From Atriophallophorus winterbourni (Eukaryota > Platyhelminthes > Trematoda > Plagiorchiida > Microphallidae), in assembly GCA_013407085.1 (NCBI GenBank), contig JACCGJ010010635.1:51781-115780 (forward strand): 64,000 bases of DNA, in the 5' to 3' direction. Position numbers and translations under genes: made by a program. Positions 43,736 through 64,000 of the stretch are shown here, in pieces. The notes beneath the pieces were generated by a model that was given only the letters and a program-made list of their open reading frames with translations, searched no databases and was not told the origin of the DNA. Position 1 is the first letter of the stretch, and each line of letters opens with the position of its first letter.

Positions 43736-44149
43736 GGAAAACGGAGTTAGTGGTCAGAAAACTTTAGTGGTTACGAACGAAAAACAAACAGCGCATCGAT
43801 AGAGTCAATGTGCCTGAGTGTCCACTTGAAGGTATCAAATTACGAGGTCTTTGTGAATTCGTCATTGAGACGAATTTTGCAACAGTGGCAAACTAGATTA
43901 TACCGATAAAAGCGGGGCAGTTACAATTTTGAAAGCTGCAAAATCCACCTTTCGTGATATCCTTCCTAGCAATCAATACTAATGATCAAATGGATTTTAA
44001 TGAACGTGGTACTTGTTTTCTCTCTGTTCGAACACATGACCAACGATTTACGTCACTATCATCAGATCTGGTTTACGCAGGCTGATGATCGGAGTTGGAC
44101 AGCCAGTGAGTCACCCACTAGAAACTTATAAACTTGTTTAAGTGAGCAA

Positions 44150-44575
44150 GCCGGCAGTACTTCTGTGTTCTGCTGCATGAAGATACACACTGGAGTTCCA
44201 CTGACATTATTTTCATCCTGGTGTCTCTCTTGGTCTAAGCAACCTGACAGTATTCTAGCCTAACAGCACTCAATGAAGGTGCACACTTCGCTTTGGTCAG
44301 GTTTGTGATCTCATAGTTACACGGATGTGCAATCGTACAGTACTTGTGCTGTGCGGCTAACACCGTGCTAAATTGATTGACCAGAGGTAGTGAGTTGCAG
44401 GCTGGAGTCTCACTACCATTTCCTGTTCTTTTTGCATTCTCATATTTGTCTAGGTCTGGGCAACCTGACAGTATCTTAGCCCACGTGCAGTCTTTGGCTG
44501 TGCGGCACTTTGCCTGGATCAGGCTTGTGCTTTCATTCTATTCTGTGATCTCATAGACACATACCCCTTAGGTAC
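44150..44575 (+). repeat. SINE-like repeat, two tandem copies
   Basis: Copy 1 about 44156-44318, copy 2 about 44325-44572 (full length, ~245 bp). Copy 2 starts CGGATGTGCAATCGTACAGT and has the GGTAGTGAG/CTCACTACC inverted repeat (44385-44431). The core is CAACCTGACAGTATCTTAGC and CCACGTGCAGTC, ending GCTTGTGCTTTCATTC. Confidence 0.7.
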
Positions 44576-45794
44576 GATAGGGTATAGGAACTACAACCTC
44601 CACAAATTGTACAGTTAAGCAAAGATTTCGACTTTATAATAATCATTTTGGAAAACGATCGTACAAATTTACCAAATGTTAAATGAAAGATTGCCTGGTG
44701 TGTTTCCAGTGCAGCTGAATTCGGTCAAACAGTCTAGGGGTCTGTAGCTGGTATCAAGAGCTACTACCCAAAACAACCCGGTGGTACATATGCTTTCAAA
44801 AACACGTGTTTAGCGACCGAGGTTCATCGGCTGAGTTAAGGCTACGATTCTCGTGTGTATTATTAGGCCTCAGCGGATTGACATCATGCACAAATGTTCT
44901 CTCGATGGAAACTGCTGTGTCGTAGCTAGACAGCTGTGGTCTTAGTTAATCGTTCAGAGTTGTGTGCACTACCGCTTTGTAGACTGTAATTAGTGGGCCT
45001 TGAATGTGCATTAATTGAAGCATTCCTACAACACTATGAACAGTTCGAATACAAGTCAAGCATGCAGGAAATCACGAGCCTGGATAAAGGAAAAGTCAAT
45101 GACCGCTTATGCCTAACAGAAATCGTGTTGCCGAATACATTTTAGTAGTGCGGCAACACAATTTAGCCTGCGCAGTACCGAACTGTTGCACAAGCGCAAA
45201 ACCAGGTACACTATCGGCATGTTTCCTGACTGAGTCACGAGAAATACGTAAGGTGCAATGATGCGAAACCTTGGGAAGAGGTCGGAAAATATTTTTCAAA
45301 ACACTCGAGCAAGTGTGTGGCTCAAATTAGGACACTCGCGTGTGATTGTATAACGGTAAATTGAAAACGTTAAACCCCGAACAAGAATGCCAACTACAGT
45401 GTTACGCACGGAACAGCATTACAAAATTGGTTAAAAATCAACTTAGAGCCTAATCATCATCATCATCATCAAAACCAAATGCGTATGACTGAATGCAAAA
45501 CATATCCGCGTCAAACGTGGTTACAGAATCCAACAGCATGCGAAAAACGCCATTTGTTGAAAAGAGAAAGGACACACGCGGGGGGGGGTTGAAGCAAGCC
45601 ACAAGTCAAGGTAGCAATCCGGGACGGTGTAAACGACATAGCGAGAGAGTTACATTGGTGATGTTGATGATGATGATGAGTGGGAAATACCAAAACAGTA
45701 ATGCCTGCTTGTAAAAGCAGCATGATGGTTACGAAGGCGGCGGCGGCTGCTGCTTCAACATCGTGGTCTCTCCGTGGAACAACGCGGCAGAGAA
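44576..45794. other. Intergenic region between LCA5 and PP2A 3' ends
   Basis: Convergent genes. No further gene recognised. It must contain the PP2A 3' UTR (minus strand below 45795), but no clear minus-strand AATAAA was found close to the stop. A (CAT)n run is at 45452-45471. Confidence 0.45.
45452..45471. repeat. (CAT)n microsatellite
   Basis: Six ATC/CAT triplets, probably within the PP2A 3' UTR. A second GAT-rich run lies at 45660-45680. Confidence 0.85.
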
Positions 45795-55751
<9,957 letters not shown>

Positions 55752-55773
55752 TTTAATGATTTGGAAAATCTAA

Positions 55774-55782
55774 TTTCCCGCC
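55774..55782. promoter_or_regulatory. E2F-like TTTCCCGCC box upstream of PP2A
   Basis: TTTCCCGCC lies 23 bp upstream of the ATG in an otherwise AT-rich 5' flank. It matches the E2F consensus TTTSSCGC, but a single match proves little. Confidence 0.25.
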
Positions 55783-55965
55783 GAAACAGATCGAAATCGG
55801 GAGCACTATAATTATATATAATTTGGGTATAAAATGCTGAATTTCAAAGGAAGGAATTCAAAATATATCAGCCAATTATTAAATCCTAAAATATTCTGAC
55901 TACGCAAAGACGATCATGTGCATTCAATCTCCTCACTGCTCGTGAGTATTGGTGAGCTGAACTTG

Positions 55966-56345
55966 ATCTGGGAAGTTCAAGTTCAAGTTCAAGTTGCACA
56001 GGGCTGAAGGTGGCTAAAAGCCAATCACGCGCCCAGATTTCCTTCGACGGTATGCGGTTGAGCACCCGGCACTTCGATATCGAGTATACAGTTCGTACTT
56101 TTCACATGTTCTTGTTTCCGAATATCTGCAAAGTAAGGTAGGGTTTCTCTTCACCAGCACGGTGAGAGGTCAGCTATTCAGGAAACAATGCAATAATATG
56201 CGTGAACAATGTGTGGTGTATGAAATCACTAGCCTAGTTGAGGGAAAGTGAAACACAGTCATAGACTGCATGTGGGCTAATTTACTGTCAGGTTGTCCAG
56301 GCCTAGTCAGATATGATAAAAATGTAAAAATACGTTTTTTCAGTA
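55966..56345 (-). mobile_element. Composite SINE-like element, copy 2
   Basis: Close copy of 13003-13386 with the same internal order and ends: SINE core, linker, LINE-like 3' UTR, ACTTGA tandem tail (plus-strand GTTCAAGTTCAAGTTCAAGT). Its right end directly abuts the ACTGA tail of the LINE at 56345-58710, as copy 1 abuts another LINE end. Confidence 0.6.
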
Positions 56346-58710
56346 TTCAGTTCAGTTCAGTTGATAGGCACAGGACCGTAAGTGGCTGACAATCCAATTA
56401 AGCGCCCAGAATTTCTTTAGGTGGAAAGCTACGGAGAAGCACCCACCACTACCAAAGTGTCAATCTTCTTCAATCCTTTTTCTCCTTGTGGAACCTCTGA
56501 TGGTCGTAGGACTAGGAGAATGTAGATGGGGAAGCACCGCGCTATGATCGATTCACTGCCAAAAGGTAATTTTCTTTTTACTCAGTTTGCAATCTCTGAT
56601 TATCGCGGTGCCAGGCGATGTACCGGATAGTAGTAGGACAGCAACGCGCAATAATCGATGCTGGAAAAAAAGAAACGGCAGTTTCTCCTCACCAGCACGG
56701 TGAGAGGTCAGCTGATGGAGAATCGAGAATAAGAAGTTGCTCTACAATTGCTACAATGAATAGCGAGCAAAATGGAGGACAACCTAAGCATGGTGTTCAT
56801 GGGATGTAATCGGAGAATAACTTACCCCAGTAAACGGTCTAAAACCTGCTTGAAAGATAAGACGGAACTACAGGAGATGAGTTCTTCAGGGAGCTGGTTC
56901 CAGAAGTTTCACCCTGAAGCTGAAAACGTTTTTCCTATAATCTAGTCGACATCGTTCCTTAGCGAGCTTGAGTGCGTGTCCGCGAGTGCCCAGCTTAGGA
57001 CTTAAGGTAAAGATGTCATCTGGATTAATGCCGCTTAAACCCTTTAAGATCTTAAAGGTTTCAATCGAATCACATCTCAAACGACGACGATTAAGAGAGA
57101 AAAGAACCAGAGCCTATAGGCGATCAGCATAACTTTTCCCACGCTAAACCTAAATCATGCGTGTTGCTAGTCGCTGGACGCTTTTAATTCGAATGATATC
57201 CTTCTGGTAGTGAGGACACCACGCCTGGACACAATATTCCAAATGCGGCCTGACTAACGCCTTGTAAAGTGGCTAGAACACGTCGAGAATTCCGCTGGAA
57301 AGCATCGACTTCAACCGAAAGAGCACATTGCGTGCACGTTGCGCTGCAACAGCGCATTGGTCCACCCATTTGAAGTCAGCTCTAACTAGAACACCCAAGT
57401 CCTTAACCCGCTGTGTGGCGTCAACGCTAATAGGAGTACCTGACACTTGGGCTGTGAACTTGTCGACCAGAGCAGACAAGAGTTGGCAATTATTGAGGTT
57501 CAGTGGGAGGTCCCACCGTATGGACCAGTTAATAACCCGCTCGAGGTCGTGTATCAGAGTATCTTCATTCGTTGAACCCATGAACGTCACGTCATCCGCG
57601 AAAATGAAGCACGGACACACCAAGATAGGCGACAAGTCTTCGATAAAAATCAGAAATAGCAGCGGACCTAGCACAGACGCCTGAGGTACCCCACTTAACA
57701 CCTCCGTTTGGATGGACAACGTAGATCCTACTCGTACTATAAAGGTCCTACCTGTCATGAATGATTTTATTCAAGCAAGTACACTACCCCGTATGCCTTT
57801 TGCTGCCAGCTTAGTTTCTAAAAATCTGTGGTTGACGGAATCGAAAGCCTTGCTAAAATGCAGGTAGAGCGCTTCGACCGGCTTCCCTTCATCCAACCTT
57901 TTCACGAGGTTAGTCAGACAAGACCTCCCTTCCAGGAATCCGTGTTAAGCTACACTAAGTAGAGAATGCTGGCAGAGATGCTGGCAGATTTTGCCGCTTA
58001 TAAGTCTTTCCAATACTTTCGAGACGATGCTGGTCAGGCTGACTGGTCTATAGTTACCAAGAATCGACCTGCAACCACATTTGTGTATTGGAATAACTAT
58101 GGCTTCTTTCCACTCACGAGGAACCATTCTTGAGTGTAAACATGAATTAAAGAGCTTACTTAGTGGTTCTGCAAGCACAGGGGCGATATTTCTCAGCATA
58201 ATTGAGTGGATGCCGTCCGATTTCTCAGCTTTGTTAGCGTGAACAAGAATAAGAGCTCCATACACCTCCGCCTTATTAAAGGACAAATCATCTAGTGCAG
58301 GGACACCAGATGGAAAGTCAAGAAACTCAGAGTACAGTACGTGTGTACAGTATTATCCCTTCGCTGAACGCTACTGAAAACTTTGAGAAGGCTGTAGCCT
58401 TAGCTAGGTCACTATTAGCTACTTGACCGTCATCCAGTTTTAAGTCTCCGATGTTTACCCTTGTTTTTCCTCTAGATTGTGCGTAACTGTAAAATCTTTT
58501 CGGGTTGGATTTAGCGTCTCTGGCCAAGGATAACTCAAACTACTGTTTGAGCACACACTGCATTTTGACACAAGCGTTTCTAGCGGTTCTGTAGCGGACC
58601 CACGAACCAGAGGTGAGCGATAGCCTATATTGCCGACATAAGCGATCACTTTTACAAATAGAACGACGAACGCTGAGAGACCACCAGGATGGTCGATGTT
58701 GCTCATTCAC
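56345..58710 (-). mobile_element. CR1-like LINE, 5' truncated before endonuclease, RT and 3' UTR
   Basis: Minus strand: linker 58527-58327 (ARDAKSNPKRFYSYAQSRGK, VNIGDLKLDDGQVANSD), fingers 58286-57945 (KAEKSDGIHSIMLRNIA, NYRPVSLTSIVSKVLERLIS). The palm at 57758-57273 has LSGVPQASVLGPLLFLIFI and an intact FADD, then GVLVRADFKWVDQC. The thumb at about 57240-56886 reads CDSIETFKILKGLSGI, LGTRGHALKLAKERC, LDYRKNVFSFRV. A ~500-bp 3' UTR and an ACTGA tandem tail (56348-56363) close it. Only a few stops and shifts, so relatively young. Confidence 0.83.
57273..57758 (-). pseudogene. RT palm segment of the LINE, FADD intact
   Basis: 161 open codons with SGVPQASVLGPLLF, CFIFADDVTFMGS (both catalytic Asp present), ERVINWSIRWDLPLNL and RVKDLGVLVRADFKW. 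Separated from fingers and thumb by frame breaks. Confidence 0.8.
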
Positions 58711-58711
58711 G

Positions 58712-58990
58712 CATTCAGTTCAGTTCTTTTGCACAGGACAGTAACTGGCTAACGAGCCAATCGAGCATCCAGAATTTCTTTCGCAAGTATCAGTATCAGT
58801 ATAACGGTGCGATGGTCGATCAAGTCGAAACGAGTGCCCAGATTCTTCCGTAGGTGTGCTTGAAAACACCCGCTACTACCAGAATTGATTCGTAGGGAGC
58901 ACAGGCGTATTTACCTGTGAATGGATGATGAGAGAGGTCTAATCACCGAAAGGTGAGAGAGTTAATGCATGGTGCATGTCCAATCAAATG
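58712..58990 (-). mobile_element. LINE 3' end fragments with two different tails
   Basis: 58712-58790 repeats the CR1-like 3' UTR (GCACAGGACAGTAACTGGCT, AGCATCCAGAATTTCTTTCG) with a GAACT-type tail. From 58793 a second related end begins with a TATCAG tandem tail (AGTATCAGTATCAGTATA), then AGTGCCCAGATTCTTCCGTA. So there are two nested 3' ends. Confidence 0.55.
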
Positions 58991-60080
58991 AAAAAACAAT
59001 GAACAGCGGTAAGGCTTTTGACGGCGTTTCACTCAAACATATATTGCTCAAACTTCGTGCTTTTTGCGTGAAGGTATCTGTTCTAAATTGGATGGAAAGC
59101 TTCTTTACTGGCCGTTATTTGAGTTTAACGTAGTTAAGTAGCAGTCTAAACGTCCAAATTCCGGGGTTCCGCAGGGATCAGCTGTTCACTTCAGTTCAGT
59201 TTAGTTTGCACAGGACAGTATGTGGCTAACTGGCCAATCGAGCCTCCAGAATTTCTGTCGGTGGAAAGCTGCGGAAAAGCACCCACCACTACCAAAACGT
59301 TTTTTGCCTGTTTGAAATCTTCGACGATAACGATGCTAAGAGATTATCCGGGTTGTATTTAAGGAGCACCGCGTTTTAACCGATGCTGGAAAAAGAAAAA
59401 GCAGGTTCTCTTCGCCAGCCCGTTTCTCAACAAAGTATATGTCAAGGACCTCCCACACTCATAAAAATTGGTTTTTACACTTTTTACCGATGATCTGAAA
59501 TTCCTGTAAACCGACAAAAAAAGCGGTGTTATCCTTTGGGGACCACGCCTAAAGGTGCGTACTTCTTCATGGATCATCAACTGAAATGGGTTGTTATTGA
59601 ACATAACTGTCAGAACATAACTGTCGCTCTCGTTTCACATTCGATGTTTCACATACGTGAGACCAGATTTGAAATATCGTTTGCTAGTAACCTTTCCACG
59701 AACTAAGAAAGAACCTGAAAAGCTGGAAAAAGTGCAACGGCGGGCGATGAAAATAGTACAAGGACTGAAATCAATTCCTTATGTGGAGAGAATTCAGCGC
59801 CTCATCCTCATGTCGCTCAGCATTTAGCGTGTGCACAAGCACTTGCTGCTAATTCGCCATATATTACTTGAAGCCTATTGTGACGAGCAGCGCTAGATTT
59901 TCCTTCTCATGGCGGGCTTAATACCCCGTGGCCATGCTCTAAAGCATTGAAAGCTAACAACACTACGCCTAACACAATGATTCAAGCTCTCAACAAGAAT
60001 TGTTAACTTGTGGAACACGCTTGCCGAAGATGTTATTCGAGCAAGATCTGAAGACTACCTTTGAATGTCCATCTAGCCCA
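58990..60080 (+). mobile_element. CR1-like LINE fragment (+), split by another insertion
   Basis: Part 1, 58998-59185: GKAFDGVSLKHILLKLRAFC, VLNWMESFFTGRYLSL, then the VPQGSA box. Part 2, about 59428-60070: FLNKVYVKDLPHS, KLEKVQRRAMKIVQGLKSIP, YVERIQRLILMSLS, RIVNLWNTLAEDVIRAR. Joining the parts restores the normal palm order. The interruption is the minus-strand 3' LINE end at 59188-59427. Confidence 0.7.
59188..59427 (-). mobile_element. LINE 3' UTR fragment inserted into an RT palm
   Basis: Starts with the tail CACTTCAGTTCAGTTTAGTT, then GCACAGGACAGTATGTGGCT, CAGAATTTCTGTCGGTGGAA, ending TTCTCTTCGCCAG. It is a 5'-truncated insertion of the ACTGA-tailed CR1-like family. Confidence 0.7.
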
Positions 60081-60104
60081 TATATTGAAGCATCTACACC
60101 ATTG

Positions 60105-60720
60105 TTGTTGGTCTAATTCGGTCGATGTCGACAATGTATGTACATCACAATCGCATAGTTTTTCAAGCGGCACAGCTTTTCGAATGACTAAAAGTCAGAT
60201 TAGGTGTCAAAAATATCTCCCGCAGCGCTCGCAGTAATAGACAATGTTAGGTCGTTCGGCTTGCGGCGCGATTTATATTCAGCAAACAAGAGCTGTCTGC
60301 TTCTCTGAAGTTTGCAGAAAGGGCCTTACAAAATATATCTAAAGTATGCTTTAGAGAGATCAAGCTCTTCATAACTCTTGAGTCAATGCCAAAAGCTTTG
60401 ATATCTCTTTTGAGAACGTCTTTGTATCGCAAGTGTGGTCTACCAAATGGTCGACTTCCTGATTGAAACTCACCATAGAGTTGATATTTCGGAATACGAC
60501 CATTTTCCTTTCTGTAGACGTAGCCTTGCGGAATGATTTACCGTCCACCGTGTGACGGATCGCGATTGAACTGGCACATTTTAGCAGTGGGATATGATAG
60601 ACAAGTGTAAAAGTAGCGAGCAATATCTGTTGTGATCGCCCAACTGAAATCATCTCCCCATTGAGTCTTCGCATCACGTACTGGGTAAAATAATGCTGAT
60701 TAAATATGATGGACATTTGT
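60105..60720 (-). mobile_element. RTE-like element C-terminal end, degenerate
   Basis: Minus strand, mixed frames: MRRLNGEMISVGRS, ERKMVVFRNI and then RYKDVLKRDIKAFGIDSRVM, a box found after the RT domain of RTE-like elements, followed by a decayed finger and the same tail box CGATGTCGACAATGTATGTA as at 25736 and 40510. A TTG run at 60104-60111 marks the 3' end. Confidence 0.65.
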
Positions 60721-60779
60721 GTTCCGAGGATGATTGGCTAGTTTAATTTTCATGTTTTCTTGACTACTCTTAATAACCA

Positions 60780-61330
60780 AGTCTTTCGGTATATTAAAAA
60801 TTTTATGACTCACGTATTACGTCCTGAGCTATCGTCCACCGCTTGACGGATTGCGTTTATACCTTTATGAAATTTTATCCAGACTAGCAAATTTAAGTAA
60901 TGTCGTATGCACGCGATTCGAGAATTAGCCACCAAAATCTGTTGCGGTCGTCCATCCGATGTGATCTCCTATTCAGGACTATACATCAGATACTATGTAA
61001 GGTACCACTAATTAAATCTGATGAACATTGTGGTTCTATGTGTTTGTGAAGATCGTACTTGATTTTTTTGCGACTAGTGATCACTAACAAGTCATTTGAA
61101 ATATTCACAAAGTTTGATTTAAACGGTCCTATTTTGGCCATTAGTAATATTTATTAGCATGCCTTGGATTTCCAAGAATAAATTTATTTATTTTTTTATT
61201 TTGTATCGCTTCGGTTTTGAACTCAAGAGCATCAATATTGTAGTCTTACGCCTTACGGTCTCAGCTCCCTTTTAGCGATTGACCGTTCGCGATTAAGCAT
61301 ACATGAAAGCATCTTCAGACTGACACACTT
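60780..61330. repeat. Unclassified repeat family, two copies
   Basis: 60815-61010 and 61235-61330 share GTATTACG, TGACGGATTGCG, TATGAAATTTT, CAGACT.GCAAA.TTAAGT-like boxes. A third, longer copy is at 63285-63490. No coding motif recognised. Confidence 0.5.
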
Positions 61331-61334
61331 CAAG

Positions 61335-63017
61335 ATTCAAAATTCAATATTTCATGGTTGAAAAAGCAATTACTTTACAATAACCATGCAGTTGAATTAT
61401 AGGTACAAGTGTATATGTGTATGTGTGTAGAAAAATTTTAAAATCAAAATAATTCTGGTAACGATAGATTATAAATAGTTCGGGGCATTATTTCCATTGG
61501 CTTTCAGGAAATCGTCCAGTTTCAATTTAAAAATAGAAAAATGTGTTTGAGCTTACCAAATTGGCAGGCAGGGAATTCCAAGCGAAACAAATACGAACAG
61601 AATAAAAATACCTGCGGCAGTTTTGATTGGAGTGGGGTATTTCCAACTTGCAGTTGTGACCGCGGTTGTTGCTGGATGTTCGTCGGTGAAATAGTATATC
61701 CGGAGGGTGGGAAACACTGTTAGGGATTTTGAATGTGAGGAGGAGGTTGACATTTTGTGCAAGTGTCGTCAGCTTCAGTTTACTTAGTCCGTCAGCGAAT
61801 GGTAGGTTTTCGAGCCCAATGACCAACTTTGAGGCTCTGTGATATATGCGATCCAATAGTGAAATGTCTTTTTGAAGCCATGGGGTCCAGGCTTGTGAAT
61901 TGTAATCAATAAGCGGGTGTATGTACGTGTTCATCGTCAGAGAAAAACAGCTCTGGGAAAAACGTCCGAATATCCGCCTTAACACACCGTGCATCCGAGA
62001 CGCGCGTTTGTAAACGGCTTCGCATTGTAGACCATTTTTCAGGCTGCCGCAAATCAAGACACCCAGAACTTTTACTTCTTTGGTGTACTCCAGGATATTG
62101 TTGCCAAGCTTGTATGAATGAGAAAAGTTTAGCACACGACCGATGTGCATGATTTGAGACTTCTGCATGTTTAGCGGTAGGTTATTTTCAGATAACCACA
62201 TTTGCACAGCATCCAAGTCACTTTGAAGCACACTGCAATCCTCGGCAGTGCTGATTTTCTTCCATATTTTTATGTCATCTGCGAACAGAACGATCTTACT
62301 GCCGCGTGGTGTTGCCAGGTCATTCATATAATTCAGAAACAGTAACGGTCCAAGCACGGAACCCTGTGGAACACCGCTAGTGACGTCGATTTCCTTCGAT
62401 AGTATACCGTCAACTCGAACCCGTATGTGCCTTTTGCTGAGATAGTCTCGCAACAAGTCATACAGTCCTCCAGCAATACCTTGTTTCTTTAGTTTGTTCA
62501 GCAGTAAGTTGTGATCAAATCTGTCAAAAGCTTTAGAAATGTCAAGGCAGCATGCATGAATACTGCCTCCAGCGCCCACTACACTAGTCCAGTCGGCCAA
62601 ACATGTCAGCAAATTAGTTAGACAAGAGCAGTTTCTGCGAAATGCGTGTTGGGCAATTGTCAAGAGTCCGTTCGATTCCAGGTAACGCACTACTTCTGCA
62701 GTGATTATGCGCTCAAAAACCTTTGAAACCGAAGACAGCAATGTCACAGGCCTGTAATTTTTTACTTCAGAACGGCATCCACTTTTGTAAATTGGTGTAA
62801 TTATTCCCAGCTTCCAATCAATTGGTACCATTCCGACTTGAAGCAATTCGTTAAACAGACTAGATAAAGTTTCCGAGAGCTGCGCATGACAGCTTTTGAG
62901 GAGCTTCGGTGAAATTTCGTCTGGTCCCGGAGATTTCTTTGCGTTTAACTTTATAAGTGTTGCTTCATTTGCCCAACCATTCGAGTGGGAGCCAGCAACA
63001 ATGTCCAGATAGTCCAA
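61335..63017 (-). mobile_element. CR1-like LINE, 5' truncated, best preserved RT
   Basis: Minus strand. The RT ORF at 63017-61527 is followed by a slipped C-terminal end (KLKLDDFLKANGNNAPNYL, stop about 61470), a 3' UTR with GGTTATTGTAAAGTAAT, and a decayed TTGAATCT tail at about 61335-61350. This is the same subfamily as 1-1662 (TTGAATCC tail). 5' end at about 63020, just upstream of the RT; no endonuclease. Confidence 0.88.
61527..63017 (-). CDS. LINE reverse transcriptase, 496 codons, nearly intact
   Basis: RT of a CR1-like LINE. Landmarks from the N-terminus: KKSPGPDEISPKLL (~30), NYRPVTLLSSVSKV (~90), CCLDISKAFDRFDHNLLLNK (~160), TSGVPQGSVLGPLLFLNYMN (~215), IVLFADDIKIW (both catalytic Asp, ~245), NLPLNMQKSQIMHIG (~285), VLGVLICGSLKN (~325), RRIFGRFSQSCFSLTM (~350), AWTPWLQKDISLLDRIYHRA (~380), RGHNCKLEIPHSN (~455), FAWNSLPANL (~485). 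AQHAF replaces the common AQHGF. One T-run slip at about 61533 removes the last ~20 residues. The ATG at 63017 is simply the first in frame; the natural ORF2 would extend further, so the protein lacks the endonuclease. Confidence 0.85.
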   Translation of the reverse strand: MDYLDIVAGSHSNGWANEATLIKLNAKKSPGPDEISPKLLKSCHAQLSETLSSLFNELLQVGMVPIDWKLGIITPIYKSGCRSEVKNYRPVTLLSSVSKVFERIITAEVVRYLESNGLLTIAQHAFRRNCSCLTNLLTCLADWTSVVGAGGSIHACCLDISKAFDRFDHNLLLNKLKKQGIAGGLYDLLRDYLSKRHIRVRVDGILSKEIDVTSGVPQGSVLGPLLFLNYMNDLATPRGSKIVLFADDIKIWKKISTAEDCSVLQSDLDAVQMWLSENNLPLNMQKSQIMHIGRVLNFSHSYKLGNNILEYTKEVKVLGVLICGSLKNGLQCEAVYKRASRMHGVLRRIFGRFSQSCFSLTMNTYIHPLIDYNSQAWTPWLQKDISLLDRIYHRASKLVIGLENLPFADGLSKLKLTTLAQNVNLLLTFKIPNSVSHPPDILFHRRTSSNNRGHNCKLEIPHSNQNCRRYFYSVRICFAWNSLPANLVSSNTFFYF

Positions 63018-63284
63018 CTAATCATACCTCTTCGTCACATCGTCCAATCAGATAATGTTAAGCTAATAGCTATTAAACCCGAAGGGAATTGTTGTTTCGG
63101 TGTTTGGATATTTCGTTCAGCTCATTTTAAAGTCTACTCATCCATGAAAAGAACTTCAGAATATTCAAGAAGTTTATCACAACGGTCCCACTGGAAGCAC
63201 TGAACTCGAGTTCTGATCTAATTTGAGTTCACCTGCAGTGCATATGCTGTTTCGCGACGGATTCCTACTAACGACCGTCAAATT

Positions 63285-63490
63285 TGTAGAATCATTCATT
63301 ACGGACTAAGTTATTGCCCACTGTTTGTCAGATCGCGATTAGGCCTTCATGAATTTTTCTGCAGACTGGGAAACTTGAGTCGCGTCATATGCCCGACAAG
63401 TTGAGACGTAGCTAGTAACAACTTTTGTAGTCGTTCAACTGATCTGATGCCCTTGAGAGGTATTCCAATCAGATACCTTGTAAATTAAGA
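63285..63490. repeat. Unclassified repeat, third copy
   Basis: CATTACGGACTAAGTTATTG, CAGATCGCGATTAGGCC, TTCATGAATTTTTCTGCAGA, GGGAAACTTGAGTCGCGTCA match the family at 60780-61330 on the other side of the LINE insertion. Confidence 0.5.
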
Positions 63491-63965
63491 AGAATTAACT
63501 CTGATAGGCATTCTCGATCCGGTGGGTATAGAGTTCGCGTACTCTCGCCATGCTGATGAAGAGAATATCTATCATTCCATTCCAGTGTCTTCGAATACCT
63601 AACTCAAGCTAAAACTGGCTTGAAATTTATCCACTTTGTTCAGTACGTGAATGACTTTCCTGCAGATAACGAAACAACAACTTTTGGTTCTATTCGTTGA
63701 TAATTCTTTAAGATTCCTGCATCATACAACAAAACAACCTCCATGCCATTTATACCCTACCCACTCTGATCCCCTACAATTTTTCACTTTTTCCTGTTTC
63801 GAAAATTTTATGTTCACTTTCCATTCATCTCTACCAACAATTCGGAAAACAAGTCAATTCATACATGTATAAATTTTTGAATATTTTCTTATCACAATTC
63901 CACTACAATTCGCAACAATTTCTACGTAATTACCTTCCATTTCTGCTCCCCATTTCATCGCATCC
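63491..63965. other. AT-rich end of window, no feature
   Basis: No family motif in the 73-codon ORF at 63651-63872. Composition is AT-rich and repetitive. Confidence 0.4.
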
Positions 63966-64000
63966 ATTATTATTTTTATTATTAATATTATTATTATTAT
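63966..64000. repeat. (ATT)n microsatellite at window end
   Basis: TTATTATTTTTATTATTAAT and ATT triplets, cut by the window edge. Confidence 0.9.

Noticed and set aside
44325..44575. tRNA-like origin of the SINE-like repeat
   Set aside because: No convincing A box or B box (GGTTCGANTCC) could be found in any copy, so no tRNA gene or tRNA head was annotated.

Overview
The window looks like nuclear DNA of a flatworm, most likely a digenean fluke. The reasons are AT-rich sequence, spliced genes with GT..AG introns, several introns of only 29-33 nt beside very long ones, and heavy loading with CR1-like, RTE-like and Penelope-like retroelements plus hammerhead-bearing tandem repeats. The species cannot be named from sequence alone.

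Two host genes carry the window. A lebercilin (LCA5-like) ciliary coiled-coil gene runs on the + strand from 14705 to 42217 in about 12 exons. It includes a 10-nt micro-exon and introns swollen by transposons. A protein phosphatase 2A catalytic subunit gene runs on the - strand from 55751 down to 45795 in six exons. Its first three introns are 29-33 nt and its last two are 3.4 and 5.6 kb. The reconstructed PP2A protein is 311 aa and every exon junction is in phase.

Layout. 1-14.2 kb is a graveyard of CR1-like LINEs (1-1662 +, 2475-5320 -, 8756-11870 -, 12130-14213 -) with a Penelope-like element (6340-8345 +). 14.7-42.3 kb is the LCA5 gene. Its introns hold hammerhead-type tandem repeats (18.8-21.1 and 32.0-32.8 kb), LINE pieces, a Mutator-like DNA transposon with its own intron and a near-perfect target duplication (28339-30601), and a second Penelope terminal copy (33.3-34.2 kb). 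42.3-55.8 kb is the intergenic region and the PP2A gene, rich in a short SINE-like repeat (about 13 copies), an RTE-like element and another hammerhead-related array (51.8-52.5 kb). 55.9-64 kb is again nested LINEs, including the best preserved one (496-codon RT ORF at 61527-63017 -).

Most notable are (1) hammerhead ribozyme cores in ~230-bp tandem repeats related to Penelope terminal sequence, (2) two short repeat families that share a central domain but have different 3' tails, one tail derived from a local LINE, which is the architecture of a SINE superfamily, and (3) a Penelope terminal module that keeps an antisense ORF in two copies. All calls are from reading the sequence. No database search was run.
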